A stretch of 20,241 nt of DNA, taken from Thermoleophilia bacterium (GTDB lineage: Bacteria > Actinomycetota > Thermoleophilia > Gaiellales > SKUG01). Shown here piece after piece: positions 13,359-20,241 of this stretch (its first letter is position 1; the number at the start of each line of letters is the position of its first letter). A program made the position numbers and the translations under genes. Location: the NCBI GenBank assembly GCA_020438525.1, contig JAGQUL010000042.1, positions 1 to 20,241 of the forward strand, read 5' to 3'. The notes beneath the pieces are model-generated. The model saw only the letters and a list, made by a program, of their open reading frames with translations, was not told the origin of the DNA and made no database searches.

Positions 13359-14438
13359 TCACGATCGCGTGACAATCTCGCGCAGCGCTGCAGATGCCGT
13401 GTACGACGTCGAGCGCCCGCCGCCGGTCTGGTCGATCAATCCCGCGTCGACGAGTCGGCGCAGGTCGAGCGCCGCGGTCGGCGTCGACACATCCGTCTCG
13501 AGCAGGTACGACCCGCGCGTCAACGACCCGGCCAGAGCCTGCTCGAGCGCGACCACGATGCGCTCCGGCCACCCGCGCTCGACCGCCAGCGCTTCCAGCG
13601 CGACCCAGCGTCGCGCGGCATCGCGCATGCGCGTCGCGAAGGAACGTGCCTGCTGTAGGTGGCCGTCGACGCAGAACTCCACCCAGGCACGCGCGCTGCG
13701 CGACGGATCGTACGCCGGGCCCTGCGCTGACTGCAGCTGGCGGTAGTAGTCGTCGGTGTTCGTTGCCAGGAACGGCTCGATGGACGCGAACTCCGGCGCC
13801 AGAATCCCGCCTCGGGCGAGCACCAACGACTGGAGGATTCGCGCGATGCGCCCGTTGCCGTCGCGAAACGGGTGGATCGACACCGCGTGCAGGTGTGCCA
13901 TCGCCGCCCGAACGAGCAGGTGTGTATCCGCTCCCGGGCCGGCCAGCCACGCGAGTGCCTCGTCAACGAGCGTCGGGATCGTGTCGGCGTCTGGCGCCGC
14001 GTAGACGTGACCGCCGGGTGGGGCCGTCACGCTGATTGGGCCGACTCGCCAGCGGCCCGGCGAACGATCGCGCTGGAACAGGCACGCGTCGAAGTGCAGG
14101 TCGAGCACGACCCGGTCGAGCCAGCGAAACGCCGGATCGTCGCTCATCACCCGCACGTGGTCCATGGCCCTCGCGTAGCACGCGACCGCCCAGCGTTCGT
14201 CGCTGTCGCCCGACGGCGGGGTTGCTCCGGCCACGAGCGCTCGGGCGTCGTCGAGATCGACCACATAGCCCTCGATCGACACAGACGAAACCACCGAGTC
14301 GACCCGGGCATGGCGGCGGAGCGGGCCGTCCCATGGCGCGGCGCGTCCCAGCTCGTGTGCGAGCTCGGCGTGCAGCGAGTCGAGATCGGCCAGCGCTGCG
14401 GTGAGCGCGCCGTCGATCGGCGGGGTTGCGTGGATCAT
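13359..14438 (-). CDS. fic: Fic family protein, class II (AMPylase-type)
   Basis: The protein has 359 residues from ATG 14438. The frame is open upstream to 14996, but that stretch is the antisense of the next gene. The N-terminal helix carries the inhibitory motif S52-VSI-E56-G57 (S/TxxxEG), which blocks ATP binding in class II Fic enzymes. The catalytic motif HPFRDGNGRIAR (189-200) is complete, with H189, D193, N195 and R197. A beta-flap precedes it (GHVYAAPDADTIP). The C-terminal 100 residues hold a winged-helix domain (AALDLRRLVDAGLIDQTGGGRSTSY), the usual layout of Fic proteins that modify target proteins with AMP and may autoregulate. The target is unknown. Its promoter appears to be TACTAT at 14450-14445, only 6 bases before the ATG. 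Confidence 0.9.
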   Translation of the reverse strand: MIHATPPIDGALTAALADLDSLHAELAHELGRAAPWDGPLRRHARVDSVVSSVSIEGYVVDLDDARALVAGATPPSGDSDERWAVACYARAMDHVRVMSDDPAFRWLDRVVLDLHFDACLFQRDRSPGRWRVGPISVTAPPGGHVYAAPDADTIPTLVDEALAWLAGPGADTHLLVRAAMAHLHAVSIHPFRDGNGRIARILQSLVLARGGILAPEFASIEPFLATNTDDYYRQLQSAQGPAYDPSRSARAWVEFCVDGHLQQARSFATRMRDAARRWVALEALAVERGWPERIVVALEQALAGSLTRGSYLLETDVSTPTAALDLRRLVDAGLIDQTGGGRSTSYTASAALREIVTRS

Positions 14439-14444
14439 GACCCC

Positions 14445-14479
14445 ATAGTAGCAAACGTATATACGAATATACGTATAAT
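14445..14479. promoter_or_regulatory. Divergent leaderless promoters around an AT-rich palindrome
   Basis: In a very GC-rich setting this stretch is AT-rich. ACGTATAT (14455-14462), four bases, ATATACGT (14467-14474) is a perfect palindrome. To the right, TATAAT (14474-14479) is a consensus -10 box ending 8 bases before GTG 14488. To the left on the minus strand, TACTAT (14450-14445), preceded by TG one base upstream as in extended -10 promoters, ends 6 bases before the fic ATG. Both transcripts would be essentially leaderless, and a regulator bound to the palindrome would control both. Confidence 0.6.
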
Positions 14480-14487
14480 CGTATCCC

Positions 14488-15411
14488 GTGGCGCCGACGC
14501 ATCCGGTACCGTCCCCGCCCATGGGCACGCTGCAGCGCGAAGAGATCAGCCACGACGACCTCCACGGCGTGTTCGGGTTCGGAGTCGCGGGCAACTTCGC
14601 CGGCCACCTGGAGCAGGCGGGGGAGGCCGTCGACTTCGTCAACGTCGCCGCCGAGGCTGCGATGCCCAAGGGCATCTTTCCGTGGTACGTGCCCGGCTCG
14701 GACACCTTCCTCGGCGCCTTCCCGCTCTCCGACGAGCTGATCCCGATCCCTGATCCGCCGCACGAGGATCCGCTGCGCATCCAGGTGGAGCCCGAAGCCG
14801 GCGTGCTCTTCGACATCACCCGCGACTCCGCGGGCGCGGTCGCCGCGCTCACGCCGCGCTGGATCGGCGCATTCGATGACTGCTCGCGCCGCCGCCCCAG
14901 CGCCGCCAAGATCAGCCACAAGAAGAACTGGGGCGCCGCCTCTAAGGGGCTGGCCTCGACCGGCTTCGTGATCGCCGACCTCGACCCGGCCACCACGCTC
15001 GCACCGCTGCGCCTGGCCAGCTTCCTGCAGCGCCCGGGGGAGTTCCACGCCTACGGCACCGACAGCGCGATCGCCACCTACACGCTGATCGGCCAGCCGC
15101 TGCTCGACTGGCTCCTCGATCGCCTCGCCAACCAGCATGGCTCGCCCGACACCCCGCTCGAGGACGTCGGCGCGCTGCTCGCGAGCTGCCCCGACGCCAC
15201 ACAGGTGCTCGTCGGGATCGGCGCCACCCGCTACGAGCCCTTCGGCGAGACCACCTACATCGAGCCCGGCGACGAGGCGATCGTCGTGCTCTACGACTCG
15301 ACGGTGCACTCGCCATCAGAGGTCGCCGAACGCGTGTCCCAGCGCCGCGGGGGAGAGCTGTGCGCCGCGTCGGTACTGCGTCGAATCGCCGGCAGCCAGC
15401 ACACCTCGTGA
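14488..15411 (+). CDS. DUF5718 family protein
   Basis: The protein has 307 residues from GTG 14488, chosen because a consensus -10 box lies 8 bases upstream; ATG 14521 (MGTLQREEIS) is the alternative. It is soluble with no signal peptide. The signature GFGVAGNFAGHLEQAGEA (about 29-47), then PKGIFPWYVPG, QVEPE, NWGAASKGL, GEFHAYGTDSAIATYTLIGQPLLDW and IGATRYEPFGE, is what I recall for DUF5718, a family that seems distantly related to the fumarylacetoacetate hydrolase fold. No activity is established. It appears complete. It is divergently transcribed from fic and shares its control region. Assignment by memory of the motif, not by a search. Confidence 0.7.
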   Translation: MAPTHPVPSPPMGTLQREEISHDDLHGVFGFGVAGNFAGHLEQAGEAVDFVNVAAEAAMPKGIFPWYVPGSDTFLGAFPLSDELIPIPDPPHEDPLRIQVEPEAGVLFDITRDSAGAVAALTPRWIGAFDDCSRRRPSAAKISHKKNWGAASKGLASTGFVIADLDPATTLAPLRLASFLQRPGEFHAYGTDSAIATYTLIGQPLLDWLLDRLANQHGSPDTPLEDVGALLASCPDATQVLVGIGATRYEPFGETTYIEPGDEAIVVLYDSTVHSPSEVAERVSQRRGGELCAASVLRRIAGSQHTS

Positions 15412-15412
15412 A

Positions 15413-15789
15413 ACAGACGTCGAGCGCAACGAGATCGCAGCTCGCGATCCGCTCAAGCGCGGTCTCTCTGGCGCGGCGATCGCAGTCGGCGGTGTCTCTG
15501 CGCGCACAGTCGGGATCGGCACCGGCGCGCTCCTGACGAGGCACTTCGGCTGCGTACCCGAGTGGGCCGTGGTAGCCGGCGCGATGGCCGCGGTCGCGAC
15601 AGGCTTCCTTGGCGCGACCGCCGCCCGCGAGTTCCTGCCCGTCACCGGCGATCGCGCGGCCCGCTGCAGGGCCGACCAGGAACGCGAGCCCGCCGACCTC
15701 GGATCGCGCATCGAGGCGCTCACGCACGCCGCGGACGTGCCCTGGCGGCTCGCGCGAGCAACGGGAGACGGAAGCCCTGCTGTTCGCGT
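15413..15789 (+). pseudogene. Possible coding remnant with hydrophobic segments
   Basis: This stretch between the DUF5718 gene and the M14 pseudogene lacks a gene with a proper start. One forward frame reads plausibly: a charged segment (ERNEIAARDPLKRGL), then two hydrophobic segments (SGAAIAVGGVSARTVGIG, and WAVVAGAMAAVATGFLGATA), then REFLPVTGD and a charged part. It has no start codon near its beginning, and the frame runs on into the antisense of the next gene. It may be a truncated small membrane protein or just a GC-rich open frame. Confidence 0.25.
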
Positions 15790-16795
15790 CTACGTCGGCG
15801 CGCCCGCGCCCGCCGCCGGATCCTTGATCCACACCGGCCGCGCGCTGCCCCAGTGGCCTTCCACGTCCTGCGCGCGCACGTACACCAGGTTCGGCGTGCG
15901 CTGGTACGGGTTCGGCTTCGGCGCCGTGAACGTGCCGCGCAGCTGCTCGTCGGGGCTGTCGAGCGCGCTCGGCCGGCACCAGCGGCGTGCCCGTTCCCGG
16001 CGTGGCCAGCGGCGTCGTCGTCCACTCTGCCGCGCGGATCGCGTCGGTGTCGGTGACGTGCGCGGTGATCGTGCCGTCGGCGCCGAGCGCGAGCTCCGGA
16101 ACGCGCGGGCCGAACACGCGCTCATAGGGCGCGTCGGCGATCTCGCTCGCGTACTCGAGCACCGGCTCGTTGCGGCGCTGGATGTCGGCGAACTCCGGCT
16201 CGAGCGGGTGGAAGTTGTCGCCCGTCTCGATCCCGGCGGCGAACCCGTCGGTCACCACGTCGTGCCCGTCGGGGTTGGCGAGCGGCACGATGTGCAGCTC
16301 GCGCGTGTCGAGCAGCGAGGTGGCCTGCGCATCGGTGCCGTAGCGCGCGAGCAGCTTCTCGGTCCAGCGCAGCAGCAGCTCCGGGTTGGCGATCTCGCGC
16401 GCATGCACGCCGCCCACGTGCATCGCGATCGGCTTCTTGCTCGGGTTCGCCTTGCGGTTGGTGACGCGCAGCATCCAGATGTCGTGCCCGCCCGGCTCGC
16501 CCGCCGCCTTGCGCGACGAATCGCCGATGTCGACCAGCTGCACGAGCTCCGGGTACCTCGCCTCGACCGCGCGCATCTGCGCGACCAGTTGATCCGACGT
16601 GCGCAGGTACGCGGGGACGTGGTCGGGCACCGGCAGCCACGACGGGTGCTTGCCCTTCTCGCGCGGCAGCTCGTCGAGTTCGCGCGGGGTGGGCGCGCTC
16701 GGCACGACCGGCACGATGGGGGAGGGTGCGATCGGCGCCGGCGTCGGCGCACTGGCGGCGCGCGCCGTTGGCGCGTGAGTGGTCCCGAACAACAT
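15790..16795 (-). pseudogene. Decayed M14 family zinc carboxypeptidase
   Basis: From ATG 16795 the minus frame gives a proline-rich N-terminus, then the start of an M14 domain: VAQMRAVEARYPELVQLVDIG, and GGVHAREIANPELLL with the zinc-binding HxxE (His at 16405-16403), then IVPLANPDGHD. It jumps within a few residues (about 16,235) to IETGDNFHP, which holds the catalytic glutamate normally about 150 residues further on. The segment with the substrate-binding Asn-Arg, the second zinc histidine and the tyrosine is missing. At about 15,965-15,975 the frame shifts: the sensible continuation (SALDSPDEQLRGTFTAPKPNPY, later LVYVRAQDVEGHWGSARPVWI) is one base out of register and ends at 15790. No signal peptide is visible, although family members are secreted; a second start error is possible at 16,850. 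The domain cannot be catalytic. Confidence 0.7.
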
Positions 16796-16881
16796 GGGGC
16801 GAAGGCTTCGCGCGCGGGGGAAGCATCGGCAGTGGGGCGACGACGACCATGTCCCCCGCTGCCCACCGCGTTGGCCGCTGG

Positions 16882-17157
16882 TCAGGCGACCGCGTCGTCG
16901 GAGCGGAGCGACTGGTTGAGCTCGACGATCATGGGGTCGTCGTAGTCGTTGCGGCGCGTCCAGAGCGAGCGGGTGTCGGCAAGGGTGCGGGAGTCGGTCG
17001 GGTCCCAGAAGTAACGGGTCGCGACCCATTCCAGATAGCCGTCGCCGTAGCTGCCGAACGCCACGTCCCAGTGGGTGGGATCGGCCGCTTCCTCGATCCA
17101 CGGCGGCTGCTCGTCGCTCGCCCCGTACGGCGTATCGCGGTGCGCATCAGGAGTCAT
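16882..17157 (-). CDS. Small acidic hypothetical protein
   Basis: The protein has 91 residues from ATG 17157. An AGGGGGA lies upstream at a workable distance (about 10 bases), which supports the start. It is soluble and rich in Asp, Trp and Tyr (PPWIEEAADPTHWDVAFGSYGDGYLEWVATRYFWDP), ending in a charged helix (MIVELNQSLRSDD). There are no cysteines and no membrane segment. I recognise no family. It lies between the M15 peptidase end upstream and the M14 pseudogene downstream, all on the minus strand. Confidence 0.65.
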   Translation of the reverse strand: MTPDAHRDTPYGASDEQPPWIEEAADPTHWDVAFGSYGDGYLEWVATRYFWDPTDSRTLADTRSLWTRRNDYDDPMIVELNQSLRSDDAVA

Positions 17158-17281
17158 GGCTGCTCGTCCCCCTGCTCACGAGGTGCTCAAGTCCACCTCG
17201 AATGATACCCCGCGCGTCAGAAGTCCTATCGCCGGTTTCACGCGGATTTGCACGTGTTTGTGCACATGCGGCAGCGCGGGA

Positions 17282-17350
17282 TCACACGTGTTCGACGTGC
17301 CACGCCTCGCCACCCACCGGGAAGTGCAGCCCGGCGGCCTTCGCCGCCTC
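17282..17350 (-). pseudogene. C-terminal fragment of an M15 (VanY-like) peptidase, cut at the junction
   Basis: Reading leftward to a TGA at 17284-17282, the minus strand gives EAAKAAGLHFPVGGEAWHVEHV in two pieces: an alanine-rich helix end and GLHFPVGGEAWHVE. The latter is the hallmark C-terminus of D-Ala-D-Ala carboxypeptidases and related endolysins, where the His of WHVE binds zinc. Nothing upstream on the minus strand continues the protein; beyond about 17,350 the DNA encodes another protein on the plus strand. The gene therefore ends abruptly in the window, and the rest is missing because of the join. Confidence 0.55.
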
Positions 17351-17352
17351 GG
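17333..17352. other. Putative chimeric junction between two unrelated genomes
   Basis: To the left the minus strand encodes an M15 peptidase C-terminus up to about 17,350. To the right the plus strand encodes the end of a signal peptide and a complete periplasmic binding protein from about 17,337. The two overlap over some 15-20 GC-rich bases, as in a join through short shared sequence. Codon habits and gene content change at the same point. Confidence 0.55.
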
Positions 17353-18485
17353 CCGCGCCGGCGATGGCCGCCGGTGACGATCTCATCGCCGGCCTGCCGG
17401 ACAATCTGAAGGCGCTCTACGTCGACGGCGCCGACGAGCTGATGCCGTCGGCCTATGACAACTTCACCATGAAGCCGAAGCCATGGAAGTGGTGTCACTC
17501 CGAGTCCTACCAGGGCAATCCCTGGCGCGTCTCGGTGACCAACGAGCTGAAGCGCCTCGTCGACGAGCTCATCGCCAAGGGCGACGTCTCCTCGTTCGAG
17601 GTCTCCGACTCCAACGGCGACGTGGCGCAGCAGATCAACCAGATCCGCGCCTTCATCGACAAGGGCTGCAGCGTCATCACCACCATCGCCGGCTCGTCGA
17701 CGGCGCTCAACGACGTGATCGAGGATGCCTTCAACGCCGGCATCCCGGTGGTCACCACCGCCAGTGCGGTGACCAGCCCCTATGCCTTCAACATCCAGCA
17801 CAACCACAATGTCTGGGGCTACGACATGGGGATCGGCGTCGCCGACTATCTCGGCGGCCCGGGCAACGTGCTGATGGTCGAGGGCATCCCCGGCAGCCCG
17901 ATCGTCGAGCACGAGAACTCCGGCGGCTACCGCGCCTTCGAGGAGCATCCCGAGATCACGATCCTCGGCAAGGTCAGCGGCATGTGGACCGCGAACGTGA
18001 CCAAGAACGTCGTGCTGCAGTTCCTCGCGACCAACGCCTCGCCGATCGACGCCGTCTGGACGACCGGCAGCGAGACCCGGGTGATCGCCGAGGCCTTCAC
18101 CGAGGCCGGCCGCGACCAGCCGCTGATCACCGGCTCCATGTCCGGCGACGCGCTCGGCTACTGGAAGGAGAACAAGGACACCTTCAAGTACTATGGTGGC
18201 GCCATCCTGCCGACAGTCGCCGCGCACAACACCTTCCGCGCCGCGCTTCGCCTGCTCGAGGGCCAGGAGCCCCTGGTCAACACCATCCTGGTGCCGGTGC
18301 CCGAGATCAGGGGCGAGGACCTGGGGGAGTGGGCGGCCGAGTGCATGACCGTCGAGTCCGGCTCCATCTTCCCGGTGGCGCCGGTCGAGCCATTGAGCGA
18401 GGAGTCGATGAACGGCTACTTCCGCAATGGTGCCGCGACACCGCTCTACGACTACGCCACCACCCCCGATCCCTGCGCCGGCTGA
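17337..18485 (+). CDS. Sugar ABC transporter substrate-binding protein (N-terminus lost at junction)
   Basis: From 17337 the frame reads AFAASAAPAMAAGDD, the tail and cleavage site of a signal peptide, then a full type I periplasmic binding protein of about 370 residues. Landmarks are SVTNELKRLVDELIAKGDV, SSFEVSDSNGDVAQQINQIRAFIDKG, AGSSTALNDVIEDAFNAGIPVVT, VEGIPGSP, AVWTTGSETRVIAEAFTEAG and an unusual Cys-containing C-terminus. The family (Peripla_BP_4) binds sugars or related polyols in the periplasm for an ABC importer. The frame is open to 17202, but the stretch 17202-17336 (with CSTCHASPPTGKCSP) does not resemble a signal peptide, so the true Met is absent. It stops 19 bases before the M24 gene and is probably the first gene of a catabolic operon. 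The ligand is unknown; a four-carbon acid sugar or polyol fits the neighbours. Confidence 0.8.
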   Translation, partial: AFAASAAPAMAAGDDLIAGLPDNLKALYVDGADELMPSAYDNFTMKPKPWKWCHSESYQGNPWRVSVTNELKRLVDELIAKGDVSSFEVSDSNGDVAQQINQIRAFIDKGCSVITTIAGSSTALNDVIEDAFNAGIPVVTTASAVTSPYAFNIQHNHNVWGYDMGIGVADYLGGPGNVLMVEGIPGSPIVEHENSGGYRAFEEHPEITILGKVSGMWTANVTKNVVLQFLATNASPIDAVWTTGSETRVIAEAFTEAGRDQPLITGSMSGDALGYWKENKDTFKYYGGAILPTVAAHNTFRAALRLLEGQEPLVNTILVPVPEIRGEDLGEWAAECMTVESGSIFPVAPVEPLSEESMNGYFRNGAATPLYDYATTPDPCAG

Positions 18486-18504
18486 ACGGCGCGAGGATCG
18501 CAGC

Positions 18505-19623
18505 ATGGACCAGCGTCTCGAGCGCACCGTGCAGGCGCTGCGCGAGGTCGGCGCCGACTGGGCCGTCCTCGCCAGCGTCGACGGCGTGGCCTACGCGACC
18601 GGGCACTTCGCCCCGGTCGAGGCCGGCCCCTCCCCCTTCGCCGGCGGGCCGACCATCGCCCTGATCGACAGGAACGGCACGGCCGGCATCGCCTGCGCCA
18701 ACGTCGAAGCGGCGGCGGCCGGGGCGTCCCGGGTCACCGAGGTGGGGCTCTACGAGGGCTACGCCTTCGACCATGGCGTCGACTACATCGACAGCTACCG
18801 GACCGCCGTCGGCTCGCTCGCGCGACGCCTCGGCGTCGGCGGCAGGCTCGCCGGCGAGCGGGGTCATGTCCCGCAGATCCTGGGCGACGTCCTGCCGGTC
18901 GACACGGCGCTCGACCTCACGCCGCCGCTCCGCCGGCTCAGGGCGACCAAGACCGCGGAAGAGCTGGCGGCGCTGCGCCGGTCCGCCGAGGCCGTCGCCA
19001 TCGGCCAGCGGCGCTTCCTCGAGGCGCTGCGTCCCGGCCGGAGCGAGCTTGCGGTCTTCGCCGACATCCGCTGCGCCATCGAGGAGTTCGCCGGCTGCCG
19101 CGTGCCGATCACCGGCGACTTCATCTCCGGGGCGGCCCGCAGCTCGGCCTTCACCGGCTGGCCGATCCACCGGGTCATCGAGCCGGGCGATCCGGTGATG
19201 GCCGACCTCGCGCCGCGCATCGACGGCTACTGGGGCGATTCCTGCGCCACCACCAGCGCCGGGCCGGCAAGCAAGGGCTTCATGAAGCTTTTCGAGGCCT
19301 CCAAGGGCGCCCTCACCCACGCGCTGGAAATCATCCGCCCGGGCATGACCGCCCAAGAGCTGGACGCGCAGCTTCGCGCCTATGTCGGCCGCCACGGCTT
19401 CACCTACCCGCACCACAGCGGCCATTCGATCGGCACCGCCGTGCACGAGTTCCCGCGCCTCGTGCCCTACGAGACGGCCGTGCTCGAGCCGGACATGGTC
19501 CTCCTCGTCGAGCCCGGCTGCTACGACCCGGAGATCGGCGGCGTGCGCAGCGAGTACATGATCCGGGTGACCGACAGCGGGTGCGAGATCCTCCACCCCT
19601 TCGACCACGTGCCTTCGGCCTAG
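18505..19623 (+). CDS. M24 family Xaa-Pro aminopeptidase-like protein
   Basis: The protein has 372 residues from ATG 18505, which has AGGA (18494-18497) 7 bases upstream; the open frame before it is antisense or overlap. An N-terminal creatinase-like domain (1-145) precedes the pita-bread catalytic domain. All five metal ligands are visible: D234 (MADLAPRIDG), D245 (GYWGDSCATT), H307 (HHSGHSIG), E336 (LLVEPGCY) and E350 (VRSEYMIRV). It is cytoplasmic with no signal peptide. Such paralogues in sugar-acid and amino-acid catabolic operons may cleave dipeptides or act as lactonase- or creatinase-like hydrolases; the substrate is not evident. A weak hairpin (GGTCGGC 19636-19642, GCCGACC 19670-19676) lies between it and the kinase. 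Confidence 0.85.
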   Translation: MDQRLERTVQALREVGADWAVLASVDGVAYATGHFAPVEAGPSPFAGGPTIALIDRNGTAGIACANVEAAAAGASRVTEVGLYEGYAFDHGVDYIDSYRTAVGSLARRLGVGGRLAGERGHVPQILGDVLPVDTALDLTPPLRRLRATKTAEELAALRRSAEAVAIGQRRFLEALRPGRSELAVFADIRCAIEEFAGCRVPITGDFISGAARSSAFTGWPIHRVIEPGDPVMADLAPRIDGYWGDSCATTSAGPASKGFMKLFEASKGALTHALEIIRPGMTAQELDAQLRAYVGRHGFTYPHHSGHSIGTAVHEFPRLVPYETAVLEPDMVLLVEPGCYDPEIGGVRSEYMIRVTDSGCEILHPFDHVPSA

Positions 19624-19695
19624 ACGACTCTCGTCGGTCGGCGGGTTCTCGCGCGCGTCGCGCCTGCCGGCCGACCTATTGGCTCTCGACATGAC

Positions 19696-20241
19696 ATGAG
19701 CTGGAAAGCACCGGTGAGCGCGCGCTCCCTGCCTCCGGAAGGCCCCCTTGTCGCCTGGTACGGCGACGATTTCACCGGCTCGGCGGCGGTGATGGAGGTG
19801 CTGACCTTCGCCGGCCTGCCTTCCGTCCTCTTCCTCGAGCCGCCGACGCCGGCGCAGCTCGCCCGGTTCGAGGGGCTGCGGGGGATCGGCATCGCCAGCA
19901 CCGCCCGCGCCCAGGGGCCGCGCTGGATGGACGCCAACCTGCCGGCGCTGTTCCTGACGCTGCGCGGGCTGGGTGCGCCGATCAACCACTACAAGGTCTG
20001 CTCCACCCTCGATTCGGCGCCCGAGGTCGGCTCAATCGGCCGGGCGATCGATCTCGCCATCCCCGTCTTCGGCAGCGACTGGGTGCCGATCCTGGTGGCG
20101 GCACCTCCTTTGCGCCGCTACCAGGCCTTCGGCCAGCTCTTCGCCTCGGGACCCGGCGGCGTCTTTCGCCTCGACCGCCACCCGGTCATGGCCCGCCATC
20201 CGGTGACGCCCATGGACGAGGCCGATGTCGCCCGGCATCTC
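19696..20241 (+). CDS. Four-carbon acid sugar kinase, N-terminal part (DUF1537/OtnK family, partial)
   Basis: The frame is open from ATG 19696 to the right edge (182 codons), so the gene continues outside. ATG 19691 is followed by a stop after two codons and is not used. YGDDFTGS (about 23-30) is the diagnostic substrate-domain motif. YKVCSTLDSAPEVGSIGRAID and HPVTPMDEADV are further family signatures of the N-terminal domain of D-threonate/D-erythronate and related four-carbon acid sugar kinases, which phosphorylate the 4-hydroxyl before aldol-type cleavage. The ATP-binding C-terminal domain would follow beyond the window. Together with the binding protein and the M24 protein it suggests import and breakdown of an acid sugar. 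The exact substrate cannot be told. Confidence 0.85.
   Translation, partial: MSWKAPVSARSLPPEGPLVAWYGDDFTGSAAVMEVLTFAGLPSVLFLEPPTPAQLARFEGLRGIGIASTARAQGPRWMDANLPALFLTLRGLGAPINHYKVCSTLDSAPEVGSIGRAIDLAIPVFGSDWVPILVAAPPLRRYQAFGQLFASGPGGVFRLDRHPVMARHPVTPMDEADVARHL

Noticed and set aside
12567..13658. Long forward open frame antisense to the integrase and fic end
   Set aside because: The integrase and Fic motifs on the minus strand are unambiguous and the forward frame shows only Arg/Ser/Pro-rich shadow sequence.
13359..14996. Fic protein extended to 545 residues
   Set aside because: The extra N-terminus is the antisense of the DUF5718 gene, and a promoter and ATG at 14438 give the normal class II Fic length.
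14942..17101. A 719-codon minus-strand open frame
   Set aside because: Only its middle part is real (the M14 region). The two ends are antisense or out-of-frame readings of neighbouring genes with no protein-like content.
17238..18527. 429-codon minus-strand frame under the binding protein
   Set aside because: Gly/Arg/Asp-rich antisense shadow of a recognised protein. The real minus-strand coding at 17282-17350 is in a different frame.

Overview
The window looks like two unrelated pieces of DNA joined near position 17,333-17,352. Positions 1 to about 17,340 read as one high-GC Gram-positive-like genome, most likely an actinobacterium of the Thermoleophilia/Solirubrobacterales kind. This is inferred from the very GC-rich codons, integrase motifs typical of actinobacteria, several leaderless-looking promoters and glycine/alanine-rich membrane proteins. 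Positions from about 17,340 to the right end read as an alphaproteobacterial sugar-acid uptake and catabolism operon.

Left part (1-2,321): the C-terminus of a fibronectin-III-like secreted protein (+) faces a tight minus-strand cassette of four short single-pass membrane proteins. All four are built from a four-residue repeat: a block of xxxG tetrads and a block of aromatic YxxA tetrads. Three have the same block order and basic aromatic tetrads. The fourth has the blocks reversed and acidic aromatic tetrads. I do not recognise the family, and this is the most original signal in the window.

Central part (2,634-14,438) resembles a defence/mobile island. It holds an XRE-type regulator, a RES-domain toxin with its Xre/MbcA-like antitoxin (three 24-bp-spaced repeats lie upstream), an unknown protein, and a large PLD-nuclease/DEAH-helicase/DUF3427 protein. 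These are followed by a visibly lower-GC gene ending in an ApeA-like HEPN domain, an AAA_14/DUF4143 ATPase, a tyrosine integrase and a class II Fic protein. The helicase and the HEPN protein are consecutive on the same strand and could form a nuclease/helicase plus RNase defence pair; that is inference.

Right of the island (14,438-17,340): an AT-rich palindromic region carries two divergent promoters for fic (-) and a DUF5718-type gene (+). Then come a low-confidence coding remnant, a decayed M14 zinc carboxypeptidase (internal deletion plus frameshift), a small acidic protein, and the extreme C-terminus of an M15 (VanY-like) peptidase that is cut off at the junction.

Far right (17,337-20,241): a type I periplasmic sugar-binding protein that has lost its true N-terminus at the junction, an M24 Xaa-Pro-type peptidase with all five metal ligands, and the N-terminal part of a four-carbon acid sugar kinase (DUF1537/OtnK family) running off the end. 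I see no rRNA, no canonical tRNA and no CRISPR array.
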